Shown here piece by piece: positions 11,601-21,588 of a stretch of DNA of 64,000 nucleotides (the stretch's first letter is position 1; each line of letters opens with the position of its first letter). The stretch comes from Patiria miniata (lineage: Eukaryota > Echinodermata > Asteroidea > Valvatida > Asterinidae). The notes below the pieces were generated by a model. It ran no database searches, was not told where the DNA came from, and saw only the letters and a list, made by a program, of their open reading frames with translations. Location of the stretch: assembly GCF_015706575.1 (NCBI RefSeq), contig NW_024037074.1, positions 15,799,334 through 15,863,333 of the forward strand, read 5' to 3'. A program made the position numbers and the translations under genes.

Positions 11601-13069
11601 TCATCGATGCGATGGCAAACCACATCTTAGATGTTCAGCAAAAGGATGACTTCCGCTTCAAGATGATCAATGAGGACGAGGCGAGATTGTCTTCTCAAGC
11701 TCACAGCCAGACTCAGGTCCTCACATCCTACACCTTCTACCGCAACAAGTATCTCAGCTTGCCCTACACTCTGACTATAATAGACACTCCAGGCTTTGGG
11801 GATACGCGTGGCATCGAACGAGACAAGGCGATCATTGACCAGATCCGTGGATTCTTCCTGAATTCCGAGTCCCACGGTATTGATCACATTGACGCCATCG
11901 GGTTCGTCGTTAGGGCGTCCGATTCTCGGTTGACCCAGACCCAGAAGTACGTGTTCGATTCTGTTTTGTCTGTGTTTGGGGAGGGTTTATCGGACTATAG
12001 TCGCCTTCTGGTGACGTTCGCAGACCAGAGCGAACCACCTGTTTTGGATGCAGTCGAGGAAGCAGATATCCCTCATATAGACACTAAGAGTGCATTCAAG
12101 TTCAACAACTCTGCACTATTTGTGGGATATGACACGGATCGCAAGGGTTCCGAAAAAAAAGCCGATAAAGCAGCAAAAGGTAAAATGGTCGACATGTTCT
12201 GGAAAATGGGTAATGAAAACATGACAGACTTCCTTCTGGAAATCCAGACCCTGGAACCTCGAAGTCTTGTCCTGACGAAGGAAGTACTCGAAGAACGAAA
12301 ACGTTTGGAGGTGATGGTACAGGGTCTCCAACGTCAAATTAATCTTGGAATTTGCAAGCTTGAGGAGCTACAGAGGGAACGTAAGCTTCTGCAGCAACAC
12401 GAGATAGAGATCGAGGCAAACAAAGACTTCAAGTTCGAACTTGAAGTTCCAAAGTCCAAGATGGTTCAGATAACTGGAGGAGAATTCATAACCAACTGCA
12501 GCAAGTGTCACTTCACCTGCCACTACCCATGTGCTATTACTGACAACGCAAAGAAGGTGGGTTGCTTGGCTATAAAAGATGGAGAATGTACCGTGTGTCC
12601 TGCAAAATGTGCATGGGATGTGCATTTGAATCAGCCTTACATTTTTGAGTTCCATACTGAGAAAGAACAGAGAACCTACGAGGAGATAGAGGCAAGATAC
12701 AAAGATGCACCAGGAAAGAAGATGGCAGTAGAACAGGTGATTCAAAATCAAGTCAAAGAAGTAGAAGCGGTCCGCGCTTGTGTCTGCAATTTAGTGTCTG
12801 ACACGCGTCAAAGTATCATGCGTCTAGAGGAAATTGCGCTGAAACCAAACCCACTGAGCACTCCAGAGTATGTGGACGTCCTGATTGAAATTGAGAAAAG
12901 CAGTCACAAGAAAGGTTGGCAAACCAGAGTAGATGTGTTGCACGGAATTAGGAAAGAGGCAGAAATCATGGACAAGGTCAAGGGTGAAAATTACCACCCC
13001 TTGCTTGAGTCTGCCGAAAAAGACAAGAAACCGAATTATTTGGTAAGGTTTTGGACGTCATCAATGTAA
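8681..13069 (+). CDS. SNTX-like / FN3 / AIG1-type GTPase chimeric protein
   Basis: The frame runs 1,462 codons without an intron. A splice acceptor (TTAATTACAG) ends at 8635, so the exon opens at 8636 with a short 5' UTR. The Met at 8681 is preferred over an in-frame Met at 8660 because family similarity begins there. Visible domains, counted from 8681: SNTX-family N-terminal module (1 to about 250), helical linker (about 250-385), thioredoxin-like SNTX module (about 396-485), four FN3 domains (about 500-910), an AIG1/GIMAP-like GTPase with P-loop GVTGSGKST at about 965 and DTPGFGD at about 1035, a coiled coil (about 1200-1250) and a Cys-rich segment (about 1270-1315). No signal peptide is seen, so a cytosolic location is inferred. 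The family is named after a fish venom cytolysin, but related chimeras occur widely in animals without being venoms. A role in defence or membrane remodelling is speculation. Confidence 0.9.
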   Translation: MEGTLELPALGRRMCLGTQYDCRSQKIISPGATLWDQETISKQKKVSEKKSHEVTLVKSHTFNDKFKALEVDESLKASILADLVQPAGSAKFLTDQPPPEGTCRLSVYSKATSVIEELPHNQLGSCKILNLEVITEGKATHVVVGILYGSNTFFVFDKTCGESTEDDCLKSLNALVTNFRSCPEEGEESFAFDPKSASDVECKVHCDLDVEGHHSDYAASELLIEIPDMIKKKAVPVKFFLYPLHKIDSRAARVYRVMSDGLLSRVQEFLEGLERCSTRVSEMAADPLCVDFPQFADKFSFFKRMLGDFKTRFQRDFAHEFPLIQGGSKGESDLKEMLQNAATGTPFKLAELDAWLKSKRKELSAVSSHVKILNDIEIVKSKERLENIVMNPSKDNVVCLTFRLAGKEEGYLRSLSQFLAEGVKSNCSFYQWYDDGSLMRLLRTKTKLFASFFRSNRQSTCTFIVTGFDIGSSAEEEGKVGGTVLLYRHGTLAQEDFEPPSQPGKPQCEVIDHNTVNVSWSPPDKGVDGVQWYIVKYKRFRGKNQSGDILDKVCTDTRCTVKNLEPDEDLQCWITAVCSVGVSPDSESSDRVTTLPASPPGKPHARPTSASSIALEWEHPAQSGKHVTIRSYIVHYGKVVNGAVPNWQPEVGTGSSEGRFTVRKLETNESYVFQVVAIYESWVYSLPSVNSDICATFPVSQPGKPELGDVTASSVNMKWTGPTKIGPGVKLKEYFIKYAEVEEQQSQIPEWKWLHVLTYSLRNEYKLSGLLPNRTYISRVVLVLEDDYTTQSEPSVPFTTLPAGPPTDVTVEQTSATDIKVSWSKPTLISQQKAIKHYRVDYQIVGVTNYVEQKEVNTSDDSFTSTINDATFKTKIKIWVTAVCGEKDKFGENSKVVSFTTKKILKHEIKVNAKTLQPGNKKNGKPCILKFPLEEVCRRPYCQSFSFGEPPKIQGVEHKVIMVVGVTGSGKSTLIDAMANHILDVQQKDDFRFKMINEDEARLSSQAHSQTQVLTSYTFYRNKYLSLPYTLTIIDTPGFGDTRGIERDKAIIDQIRGFFLNSESHGIDHIDAIGFVVRASDSRLTQTQKYVFDSVLSVFGEGLSDYSRLLVTFADQSEPPVLDAVEEADIPHIDTKSAFKFNNSALFVGYDTDRKGSEKKADKAAKGKMVDMFWKMGNENMTDFLLEIQTLEPRSLVLTKEVLEERKRLEVMVQGLQRQINLGICKLEELQRERKLLQQHEIEIEANKDFKFELEVPKSKMVQITGGEFITNCSKCHFTCHYPCAITDNAKKVGCLAIKDGECTVCPAKCAWDVHLNQPYIFEFHTEKEQRTYEEIEARYKDAPGKKMAVEQVIQNQVKEVEAVRACVCNLVSDTRQSIMRLEEIALKPNPLSTPEYVDVLIEIEKSSHKKGWQTRVDVLHGIRKEAEIMDKVKGENYHPLLESAEKDKKPNYLVRFWTSSM

Positions 13070-14690
13070 TTATATTAGCAATCTTCTAATCCCGGGAATA
13101 TTACACCGCAGAAGTTCATACAGGCCAAATTGCTTTGAATTTCCATCCGTTGGTCATGTTCTCAACAATTTTACAGACCACAATTACTGGCAACATTTCA
13201 ACCAAAGTTATAATTGCCAATATAAATGACTAGCACTGCAGCTTCATGTGCCTCTTCTTTGCTGGCGTGCATGCAATTGGCCCTCTGCCTACTTGCAGGC
13301 TTGGCCTTCTGCCGTGCGTGTCTGTTCTTAGCTGCATGCATGCAGTGGGTGAATCGTGGTTACTAACTTGGTAGCCACATCATGCCGCTATACTATCGGT
13401 CGAGAAATAAGAAAGATAGTCTCGACTAAAGATGAAAGCCCTTGTCCAAGCTCGTCATATGTGACTATTGGATCAATCCCTTAGATACACTATCAAATGA
13501 AAAAGAACAGCGTTTAACTGCTTTGTTCCTGTTTAATTGATCTGTCCGTTTTAGACACGTTCTTGAATAATTGGTCATTGGTCTGCATATCATGCATCTA
13601 TAATTTGCATTAGTCTGGCACCGTTTATTCCCTGTATACTTTCATGATAAACAAGTCAAAGCGATAAGTCAAGCCTCCACGCGAAAGTGATAATTCATTT
13701 CCACGTTACCCCTACAGCTTTTTCTGCAAACTTTTTTTAGCCATTCTAAATCGCTTTAATAGAATTGTGTACGCTCTGGGACCAGCTTTACCGGTAGGCT
13801 CGCCTTGTTTTGTTTTTCCAAAGATGACAGACTTGATAAGAAAAACGTTGATATTATTTACATTCTTACAAAACCGGTGTCTTTTATCCGACTTTGACTT
13901 CCTTTTGTCATAATGACGTCTCAGTTAACGCGCAGTCAGCAACGGTTTTCTGCTCCATCTCAATCGACCAAAAATAAAAACCTCTGTTGATTTGGCCATC
14001 CACAGGCTCGAAGTAATTTGTGAGTTGTGACGTCACACGGCACCTTGCATATTATCGTGTTCTTTTTATATTGCAAAATTTGCTCTTGAATCTATATAAT
14101 AAAAAACATTTTTCGGCATTTCTTAAACTCGCCATTATCAGGTAACCCTGTCAAATTTCGGGTAGGTCTGCGGACAATTCTTACGAAGCGAAACAAAATG
14201 TAACAAGTTTTGCACACGATGCACGCATCAATTAATGATTTGCTTACGGCATAACTGATAAGTGCATCTTTCCCATTGACAAAATGGTCGTGTGATTTTA
14301 ACGATAGTAAACGTGGGTATACTTAGCGTCATTATGATGACTTGTAGTTTATCGTGTGCCGATACTATTCGGATCAGATTAAAATAGAAATGTAATATTA
14401 CATTAACATAAAATATTTACGCGGTTATTCTGTGTTAACTATACGTGCATGTGTGTAATCGTATACATATATGTAAGTTCAATGTTTGTTAATTGCATAA
14501 TCGTGTGAATCCTACTCAAAAGTTCATGATTGTATAAGAAGAATGTTTTTCTAAAATGCCACGCCTTACATTGATTCCATTATATTGATTCCCAGCAAAG
14601 ACCCGACCGATATTGACAGGAACAAGTGTCTGCAGATTATTTTTTGATTCCAAATATTAAATCCGTGTAGCTATGTAGAATAATAACATT
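13070..14690. other. 3' flank of the SNTX/GTPase gene, geneless
   Basis: No coding signal is seen. AATAAA hexamers occur at 13973-13978 and 14098-14103 and could end the transcript about 0.9-1.0 kb after the stop, but neither can be chosen from sequence alone. Several TGACGTC/GACGTCA words occur (about 13914 and 14030). Confidence 0.4.
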
Positions 14691-16700
14691 TTTATTGAAA
14701 GCACGTTGAGAAGTATGGCTGACTTTTTATGTCAAGTGTTATAATTGTTGTGAGGAACTTATAATACCGCAATCGTGAAATCGGGAACATCATGGTGAAA
14801 CATAATATTTGGAATAGGATAGTATGGAAAGTGTAGTCAAGTGCTATGTCACTATTTACGCCAATTAGATTTATAATATAGTTATAATTTATGCCAAATA
14901 TTAATTTGAATACCCAGATGTTGTAGTGGTTCATTGTTGCTGATGAAAATATTATCACAAGTATACGCGAATATGTTATATAGTTGGTTACATTTTGGTA
15001 GGTACGCAACCATTATACAGGCGTTTATTGGAAGGTATATTGTCCATGTAACCATGCAATAGAACATTCATATTGGTACATGAATTTACACCTGTTAATG
15101 TTTTTGTTATAACCCAATGTTTAGTTAAGTATATTTAAATTTATGAAAAGCAAATACTAGGTGTGTCTTTGCTGCGATTTAATACTAAGTTTCTGTTATC
15201 CAAATCATATTTTGGTTTGGAAATCTATAGACGATACATAGCATTATTCATGAGAAAAAAAGTTAATTGGGAAGTGTTAATTTTATCCTTTTCTTAGGAA
15301 TGATTACTTGAGGCAGAACAGAATAACAAGAAGCTACTAAGAGTAGATGCCCAAAAATAAATAATAATAATGATAATAAAAATTCTATAAGCGCTCTAAC
15401 GTATACAATATGTCGAATATTCCTATTTTTTTTCAAGCATGTTTGCATAAATTTAAATCTTTAATAATTGTGTTTTGTTTGTAGTTAGCTTTTGATTGTG
15501 TTGATACAATTACATTTTTATCGATAGTACGTTTAGAAATATTTTTTTTTTTCAAATTAATAATTCATGTTGAGTTTTTTCAATTGTGAGGATCGTATAA
15601 AATGTAAATCCTTAAATGGTAACATCATGGTGAAAGATATATATTCGGAGTCAGATACTAGAAACTGTTGTCAATATTGATGTGTGACTGTTAGAATTAT
15701 AATAGCTTCATAATAATGCCTACTATTAATGTGTACTCTCAGACGTTTGTGATTGTTGGAGCTGTAGAAGATGCAACATAATTTTTTGATTTCGAAATCT
15801 AGCATAATGCATGAGAAAAAAAAATATGTTGATGGAGAAGTGTTTATTATTATAATCCTCATTTCGGAATGATTACTTTAGCAAGAACATTCCAAAACGA
15901 AACATTTGAAAAATATGCAAAGAAAAGTGTTTTGGTTTCGAAATGTAGACGGTTTAAGCATAATGCATGAGAAAATAAATATCGAGAACATTCCAATAAC
16001 GAAAAAGTAGATGCACAAAACAATTTCCCCATATCTTTTACTCAATGTAGGTATATGCCCTGTATGTAACACCAAGCATTAATGAAACCAAAACCTTTCA
16101 CAATTTCTTAAAACTTGCGGTTTTATCCTATGTGCACAAAAGGACGATAAAGCAAAATATTTCATTGTATTCAAAATGCACATTTCGAATGATAACTTGA
16201 GGCTAGAATTTATCATGACCAGATTTGACTGTTTAGATGCAATAGGATACGTCGTCGCTTTACAGTAGTTAAATAAATGCAGGCTGATGCTTGCTTTTGA
16301 ATAAGAAAGTAATCTGCCAATTCGAATTACTATAGCTTTTTAATATTATGCGTACTAGTGGTTTACATGGTTTTATACCCAGACGTCAGTGCTCTTGGAA
16401 TAGTTATCACAATAAGTCTGAGGATTTATAATAGTATACCGTTGTACAAATGAAGTGTGAAATTTGGACTCTATGAAAGACGGACTCTTTGTTTGCATTG
16501 CTCACACCTAAGTCAAAATAATTGAAACGTGACTGGTCGCGATTAGATTGCATAGAGTCCACATTTCATAGGACACTATTAAAATATTCAATCGAGTGCC
16601 TTTGGTTTTCGACAAAGAAATACAAAAGTGTACGGGGAAAATATTTGTCTGACTGAATAAGTCAACCATGCAAAGTACATAATATTTCAACAGAAAGTAT
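14690..16700. repeat. AT-rich degenerate repeat tract
   Basis: Related phrases recur in one orientation: AACATCATGGTGAAA at about 14787 and 15622; GCATGAGAAAA-type words at about 15248, 15803 and 15963, followed by an aligned GGAATGATTACTT block at about 15298 and 15868 and a weaker GAATGATAACTTGAGG at about 16187. The first pair is about 835 bp apart and the second about 560 bp. A local inverted repeat pairs about 16456-16477 with about 16549-16571. This looks like old, decayed tandem or dispersed copies without coding capacity. Confidence 0.5.
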
Positions 16701-16929
16701 TCTAACGAGCACTCGCTCTTGTTATCGTGTATTTCTTATGTTATTTCCAATTGCTGGGTGAAATATAATTAGAATATATTTCTCAATCAAAACATATACT
16801 TGCTGTAGTTTAATTTAATGCGTTTTTTGGACTTCACGTTATAACACGAATGTTCAGAATATTGTTACATTTGTTAGCGTTATAGTTAAATTGTACCCGT
16901 ATGGTTAAAGCACGTAAGCTTATAAGGTA

Positions 16930-17568
16930 CGGGGTGAGACAAAAAGAAAGTGACCAATAATGAAAAAAAAATAGTTTAATAAATATGTGGCTCGCTCCAT
17001 TTCAATAAAAAATAATATGGGATAAAGTTCATTTTATTGACTTCATGACAATTTCACGTAATTTACTATGTTCACAAGTTATGTCTATTTTAATGCAAAC
17101 ATCACAACAATCAGCTGTCCACCATTGATCACTTAAAGTTCACATACAGTGAAACGAGGGCGTTTTTCTGCCTTCATGAACGAACGAAAATGTTTGACGG
17201 GAAACAGACACAAATCACCATCATTATTTCAGAAAAATATTTTCTCACTTTCAAAACACAAAGTCTGACAGTAAGCATTATGTTTCAGTCTTGACAAAAA
17301 TCATACAAAAAACCATTTGTATTTGAATGCCTGTGTGTAATTGCTGGTTCTCACTCAGCTCAATAGCCTAAAATAGCATTCCAAATGGGTTCTTTGAGTA
17401 AAATACGCATAACTTCTAATAGCATGGATCAATTTCAGAAATTATTTTTTTTCTCAATGGGGGGAAGGACATGCTCGTTTAAAATTTACTTTGTTTGGTG
17501 TGTCAAATTTACTGGATTTTTAAGGAAAACAATCAATAATCCGGGTCACTTTCTTTTGACTCACCAAG
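16930..17568. mobile_element. Mariner-type MITE, 639 bp, with TA duplication
   Basis: The left end CGGGGTGAGACAAAAAGAAA and the reverse complement of the right end CTTGGTGAGTCAAAAGAAAG align over about 26 bp, continuing through GTGACC on both sides. Both ends are bordered by TA (16928-16929 and 17569-17570), the target of Tc1/mariner transposases. The interior has no transposase frame, so it is non-autonomous. Confidence 0.85.
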
Positions 17569-17570
17569 TA

Positions 17571-19500
17571 TACAACAAATGTTACCCGGCAGTATAAGTA
17601 GAATTAAAATGTCGAATATTCCAATATTAAACATACTTGCATAAATTTACAAATGTTGTGGCCTTTATTTTGATTGTATCAATTCTCGATTAATAATATA
17701 CTATATTATGTCTTTGGTATTTAATGTCTTTGTGTTTGTGACAGGAAGGGCAAAACATAATAAGGAATCACATCTCAGACTGAATTCTGGCTGTGATTTC
17801 TGTTTGGAAATCAAAGGGGAAAGCATAACATGGTCCTTGAATTAGTTCGACAGTTATAATTGATTTTCCCATTCACTGACCTTTGAAATGTGGCTATTTT
17901 GTAAGAAATTGATCATTCATCAAAACCAACGAAAATGGAGGGCTATCTGAAGCATTTATCAATTTGACTTTTATTACTAAACAATTTTCATTAATTGTTT
18001 ACTTTTATTCTTTTGTTCCTCTTTCATTGGATAAGCACATAATACTCTTTTTGTTGCCTGTATCCAAGCTGTATGACCACACTGGCCACGTAAAATATAC
18101 TGTTTGTTTCTCATCCAATCCGCTAAACTTTCATCAGTTTATAAATGCAACCATTTTGCTGAATATCGTAGGAGGCGGTTAACAGTCGTTCTATGCAGAA
18201 GTGGATGATAAACAAACCGTTATTTTATTGGGCCGTAATCAAAATATTCAATCCAAATTGATTATTTCCATTTTATTATTAGCATTTAGACAAACTTTTG
18301 ATTTATTAAAATGCAGTAGAATTGCGTAGATGCAGTAGAAGGCTTGCATTGCTGATTATTAAAAGCTTGCTTTAAAATATGACAGTTCTGTGTCTGCTGC
18401 TTGTTTCAAGCGTTCCGAGTCTTATTTTTGTAAAGTTGTGAGAAACTGAATCAACATTTTGGCCAGAACCAATCTCGGATGTTTTCTGACTGTATGCAGT
18501 GGCGTAAGGGTCCTTTATTTAAAGGGAATGTACATCATTTGCTTTTGCTGTAATTTTCAGAAATGAACTATTTGAGGGGTTAGTATAATAGATCAAATAT
18601 TGTTACACTGACATTTTTGAAGTTTTGTGTACGAAAAGGTTGATAAAACCAAGAAAAACAAAAATGTTCAAGTAGTCTGGTTCCCTGACTCCACAAAAGA
18701 TAAAATGGATCAATGTATAGATGATGGAAAATTGTAAGGCAAGGGAACCAGTCTAGCTGGCCTGCACCCGTTCATGAACACGTAATCAATAGCAAACAAA
18801 ATTTGGACTGAAAAATGGTAAATTTGGAGCAGTAGTTGAAAAATAGTTAGGTTTTTCCAACGCTGGTCGGCCGACCACCGTTGGAAATGTATACAAAAAT
18901 ACAATTTTCTTGAAAATGACTTCACACCAGGTGCCATAATTTTACAAGATGCTTGAGACTGTCATTTACCAACATCCTAGTAAGGTATTTCGTAAAAACT
19001 TGGTAGTTTTATTTTTCGATGTTTGCAAATGTTGTATATTCCCTTTAAGGGGAGCCTGCATGGGTGGCTGGCTGGGCACTTTGGTTCGCTCTCTGGAGGG
19101 GCAACAGTTCGTGTTTCTTTTGCAATTTCTGAGGGGAAAGAGATGGGACGCCAAGTTTCGTGTTTATTATGAAATAGGGGATTATTTATTTGTACTCACC
19201 CTATCTCCGCTTAAATTATAGCCATGAAGATATAATGAACAAATTAGGAACGAAAATTTATTCTTCAAGTCCTTGATTAGAGGCACTTTTTGTTCTTGTC
19301 TAGGGACCACTACATTGCAAATGGTTACTCCACCAACTCATTTGAACACCAAACAGTAGATGATCAGGGGGGGGGGGAGGGGGGAGGGGGTCTGCAAAAC
19401 AGGAAAGTCAAAATAGCACGAATCCCCCCTCCCCTTTGACTCCCCCCCCCCCCCCCGCTTTAAACCAAAGATAATCTGCCCCTGAAACTTCACAAGGCAT
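17571..19500. other. Geneless stretch before the NAB promoter
   Basis: Mostly AT-rich DNA without coding signal. It contains a short foldback with arms at 18674-18686 and 18742-18755 (TAGTCTGGTTCCCT type) and opposed G-rich (19366-19391) and C-rich (19425-19456) homopolymer tracts about 35 bp apart, which could pair or form quadruplex structures. Confidence 0.5.
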
Positions 19501-19539
19501 GTGTCAATGCATCTTAGTCTTACCCGACGGCAGTTTTGT

Positions 19540-20100
19540 GTATAATATTCCACCACAGTCCCGGCCCGCGCGACATAATCCCACGCAAATCCCCCCATGG
19601 TTCGGGTCAGGCCGGCCACCGTCGTCCAATCACAACAAGGGGTGACGGGAAAGCACGCCCCACCCATGTGACGTAAACGCGGCCAGCAAGCCTGACAAAC
19701 ACCGAGCCGGACGTGACAAAAGCGTGGGTAGGGGAAAACCGCTCGTTGAATTTTTATTCTAATGCACAAATTGACACTTGATCCTTCAAAAACACCAAAG
19801 TAAATCGCTTCCAAACTTCACAAAACTCCATCCAGACGTCGGCAGCAATTCCGCATTTCATCTAGACGAGAATGATGGTGTTTCAGCGCTCAGAAACGGT
19901 CGGAAAATCGGAGTTTTAAGAGGTTTTCTGGGAGAGAATTTACGACCCCCAGCCATTGCTTTTGTCTGGCGTGTACGGTCGTACCATACGGAGAGATAGA
20001 CACTGTGCCCCGTGTGTGTGGGTGATTGCGCTCCGTGTGCCGAGTCCGTCAATGCCGATGACATAGTCACGCTACGAGTTTGCGACGGCGGTAAACACAG
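19540..20100 (+). promoter_or_regulatory. GC-rich probable promoter / 5' UTR region of NAB
   Basis: GC and CpG content rise sharply above the flanks. CCAATCACAA (about 19625) and GTGACGTAAACGCG (about 19668) are promoter-type words. The NAB coding exon begins at a splice acceptor (TTCATAG ending 20771), so at least one upstream untranslated exon must exist. A plausible donor is GGCG|GTAAAC at about 20090. The transcription start cannot be fixed from sequence alone. Confidence 0.5.
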
Positions 20101-20772
20101 GCTGAATTAGGTTTGAATTGCGTAAGTTTTTCTTGCATTTCCAAAAATGTTTCGACATCACAAGAATCTATATTATCTGATTGCTCTCACAAATGATTTT
20201 TGGGGCAGATTTCGCAAGTAAAATGGTAGAAAATGGACGATGTTTTGGTCAGTACATGGTGGGACGTTGATCCAAACGCAGCCGCGGCAGTTCTGTTGTG
20301 AATCTGACGTCATGCATGCATGATGCATAAATTTATGAAGAGCCGTTAAAAAGGCTGATTTGCATGTGCTTTGAATAACTTGGGCTACTTAAAACTTTTG
20401 TCATTGTGAAGACAATGTCTTTTTCGTGTGGCGTTTATAATTGAGGAAGAAAATCTCCCCATTTTTAGCCATTTTATGTGAAAAGTAATCTGAGTATGGA
20501 TTCTTTATATCAATATTATAAAGCTTTTTTTTAGCCCTTTAAATTTATATAGCAAGTTGGAGGTTTCAATTTTTAATAAATTAATTGATTGAATTTCCTT
20601 TTGGCCTACATTTTTTTTATAACAATGTATTTCTTTTTCATCTGATTTTTTTTTCAAATCAGTGCTGTGTTACTTTATCAAGCCATGAGATTGAAATTTT
20701 AGTGTCATTAAGTCTGATTTAGCCTCAATTCAGTTTAAACATTAGTGTTGATTTTGTGTTTGTATTCATAGG

Positions 20773-21588
20773 ATGTCTGGAATGGCGGCCCATCCTACCA
20801 ACACCACCCCCATCAATCCCAGCAACCCTAGCGAGTATCAGCTTTACCAGGTCCTGGAACGAGCCAACCTCTTAGGTTACTTCAACAATTTCATCCAGCA
20901 GGGTGGGGACGACGTCACCCAGCTCTGCGAAGCCTCCAATGAGGAGTTCATGGAGATCCTAGCCCTGGTTGGCATGTCAAGCAAGCCGCTACACATCCGA
21001 CGTCTGCAGAAATCGCTGCAGGAGTGGGCTAAGGAGAACAACGTGCCTTACCTTCATAGTCAGGCACAGGCTGCCACTCAGTCGCAGCCACAGCTAAATA
21101 ACATGCCGTATGCCTCGGCACTGGTGGGTCTGCACCCCCAGAACCAGAGTGTGGGGACTGTGGGATCACAATGGGGGGCTGGTCATTCGTCCACCTCCGG
21201 TCAGTGGAATGCTGACCAGCACCACTCAAGCCCCAGTGAATCATCTGGACAGGCTCCACCTTACGCTCACGGCGTGTCGCAACCTGCCAGTCAAACCCTG
21301 CAACAGGGCAGGACTAGCCAAAGCAACAGTAAGGGAGCAGCCTCTGACAATGAGGAATGCACGGACCCGCAGACATTGAGAACAGTGGCCCAACGCATCA
21401 TGGGTTCTCAAAAACCCTCCCTGATCACCCAGACCAGCCAGAACAGGAAGCTCCTCAACAGCGTTCAGCACATCTTGGAGATGTCCCTGGACCATCCTCA
21501 ACGCCTGCAGGAGATACAGAAGTGGGCACCCATCTACGGACGCTTTGACTCCAAACGCAAAGACGATAAACCTCTCACGGCACATGAG
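20773..21588 (+). CDS. NAB: NAB exon with NCD1 and most of NCD2
   Basis: This 816-nt exon starts one base after the acceptor and ends at the donor GAG|GTGTGT. Reading past the donor gives a false C-terminus at 21639; the NCD2 sequence instead continues directly in the exon at 21851. NCD1 mediates multimerisation and EGR binding. The middle (residues about 90-195) is rich in Gln, Ser and Gly and looks disordered. Confidence 0.95.
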
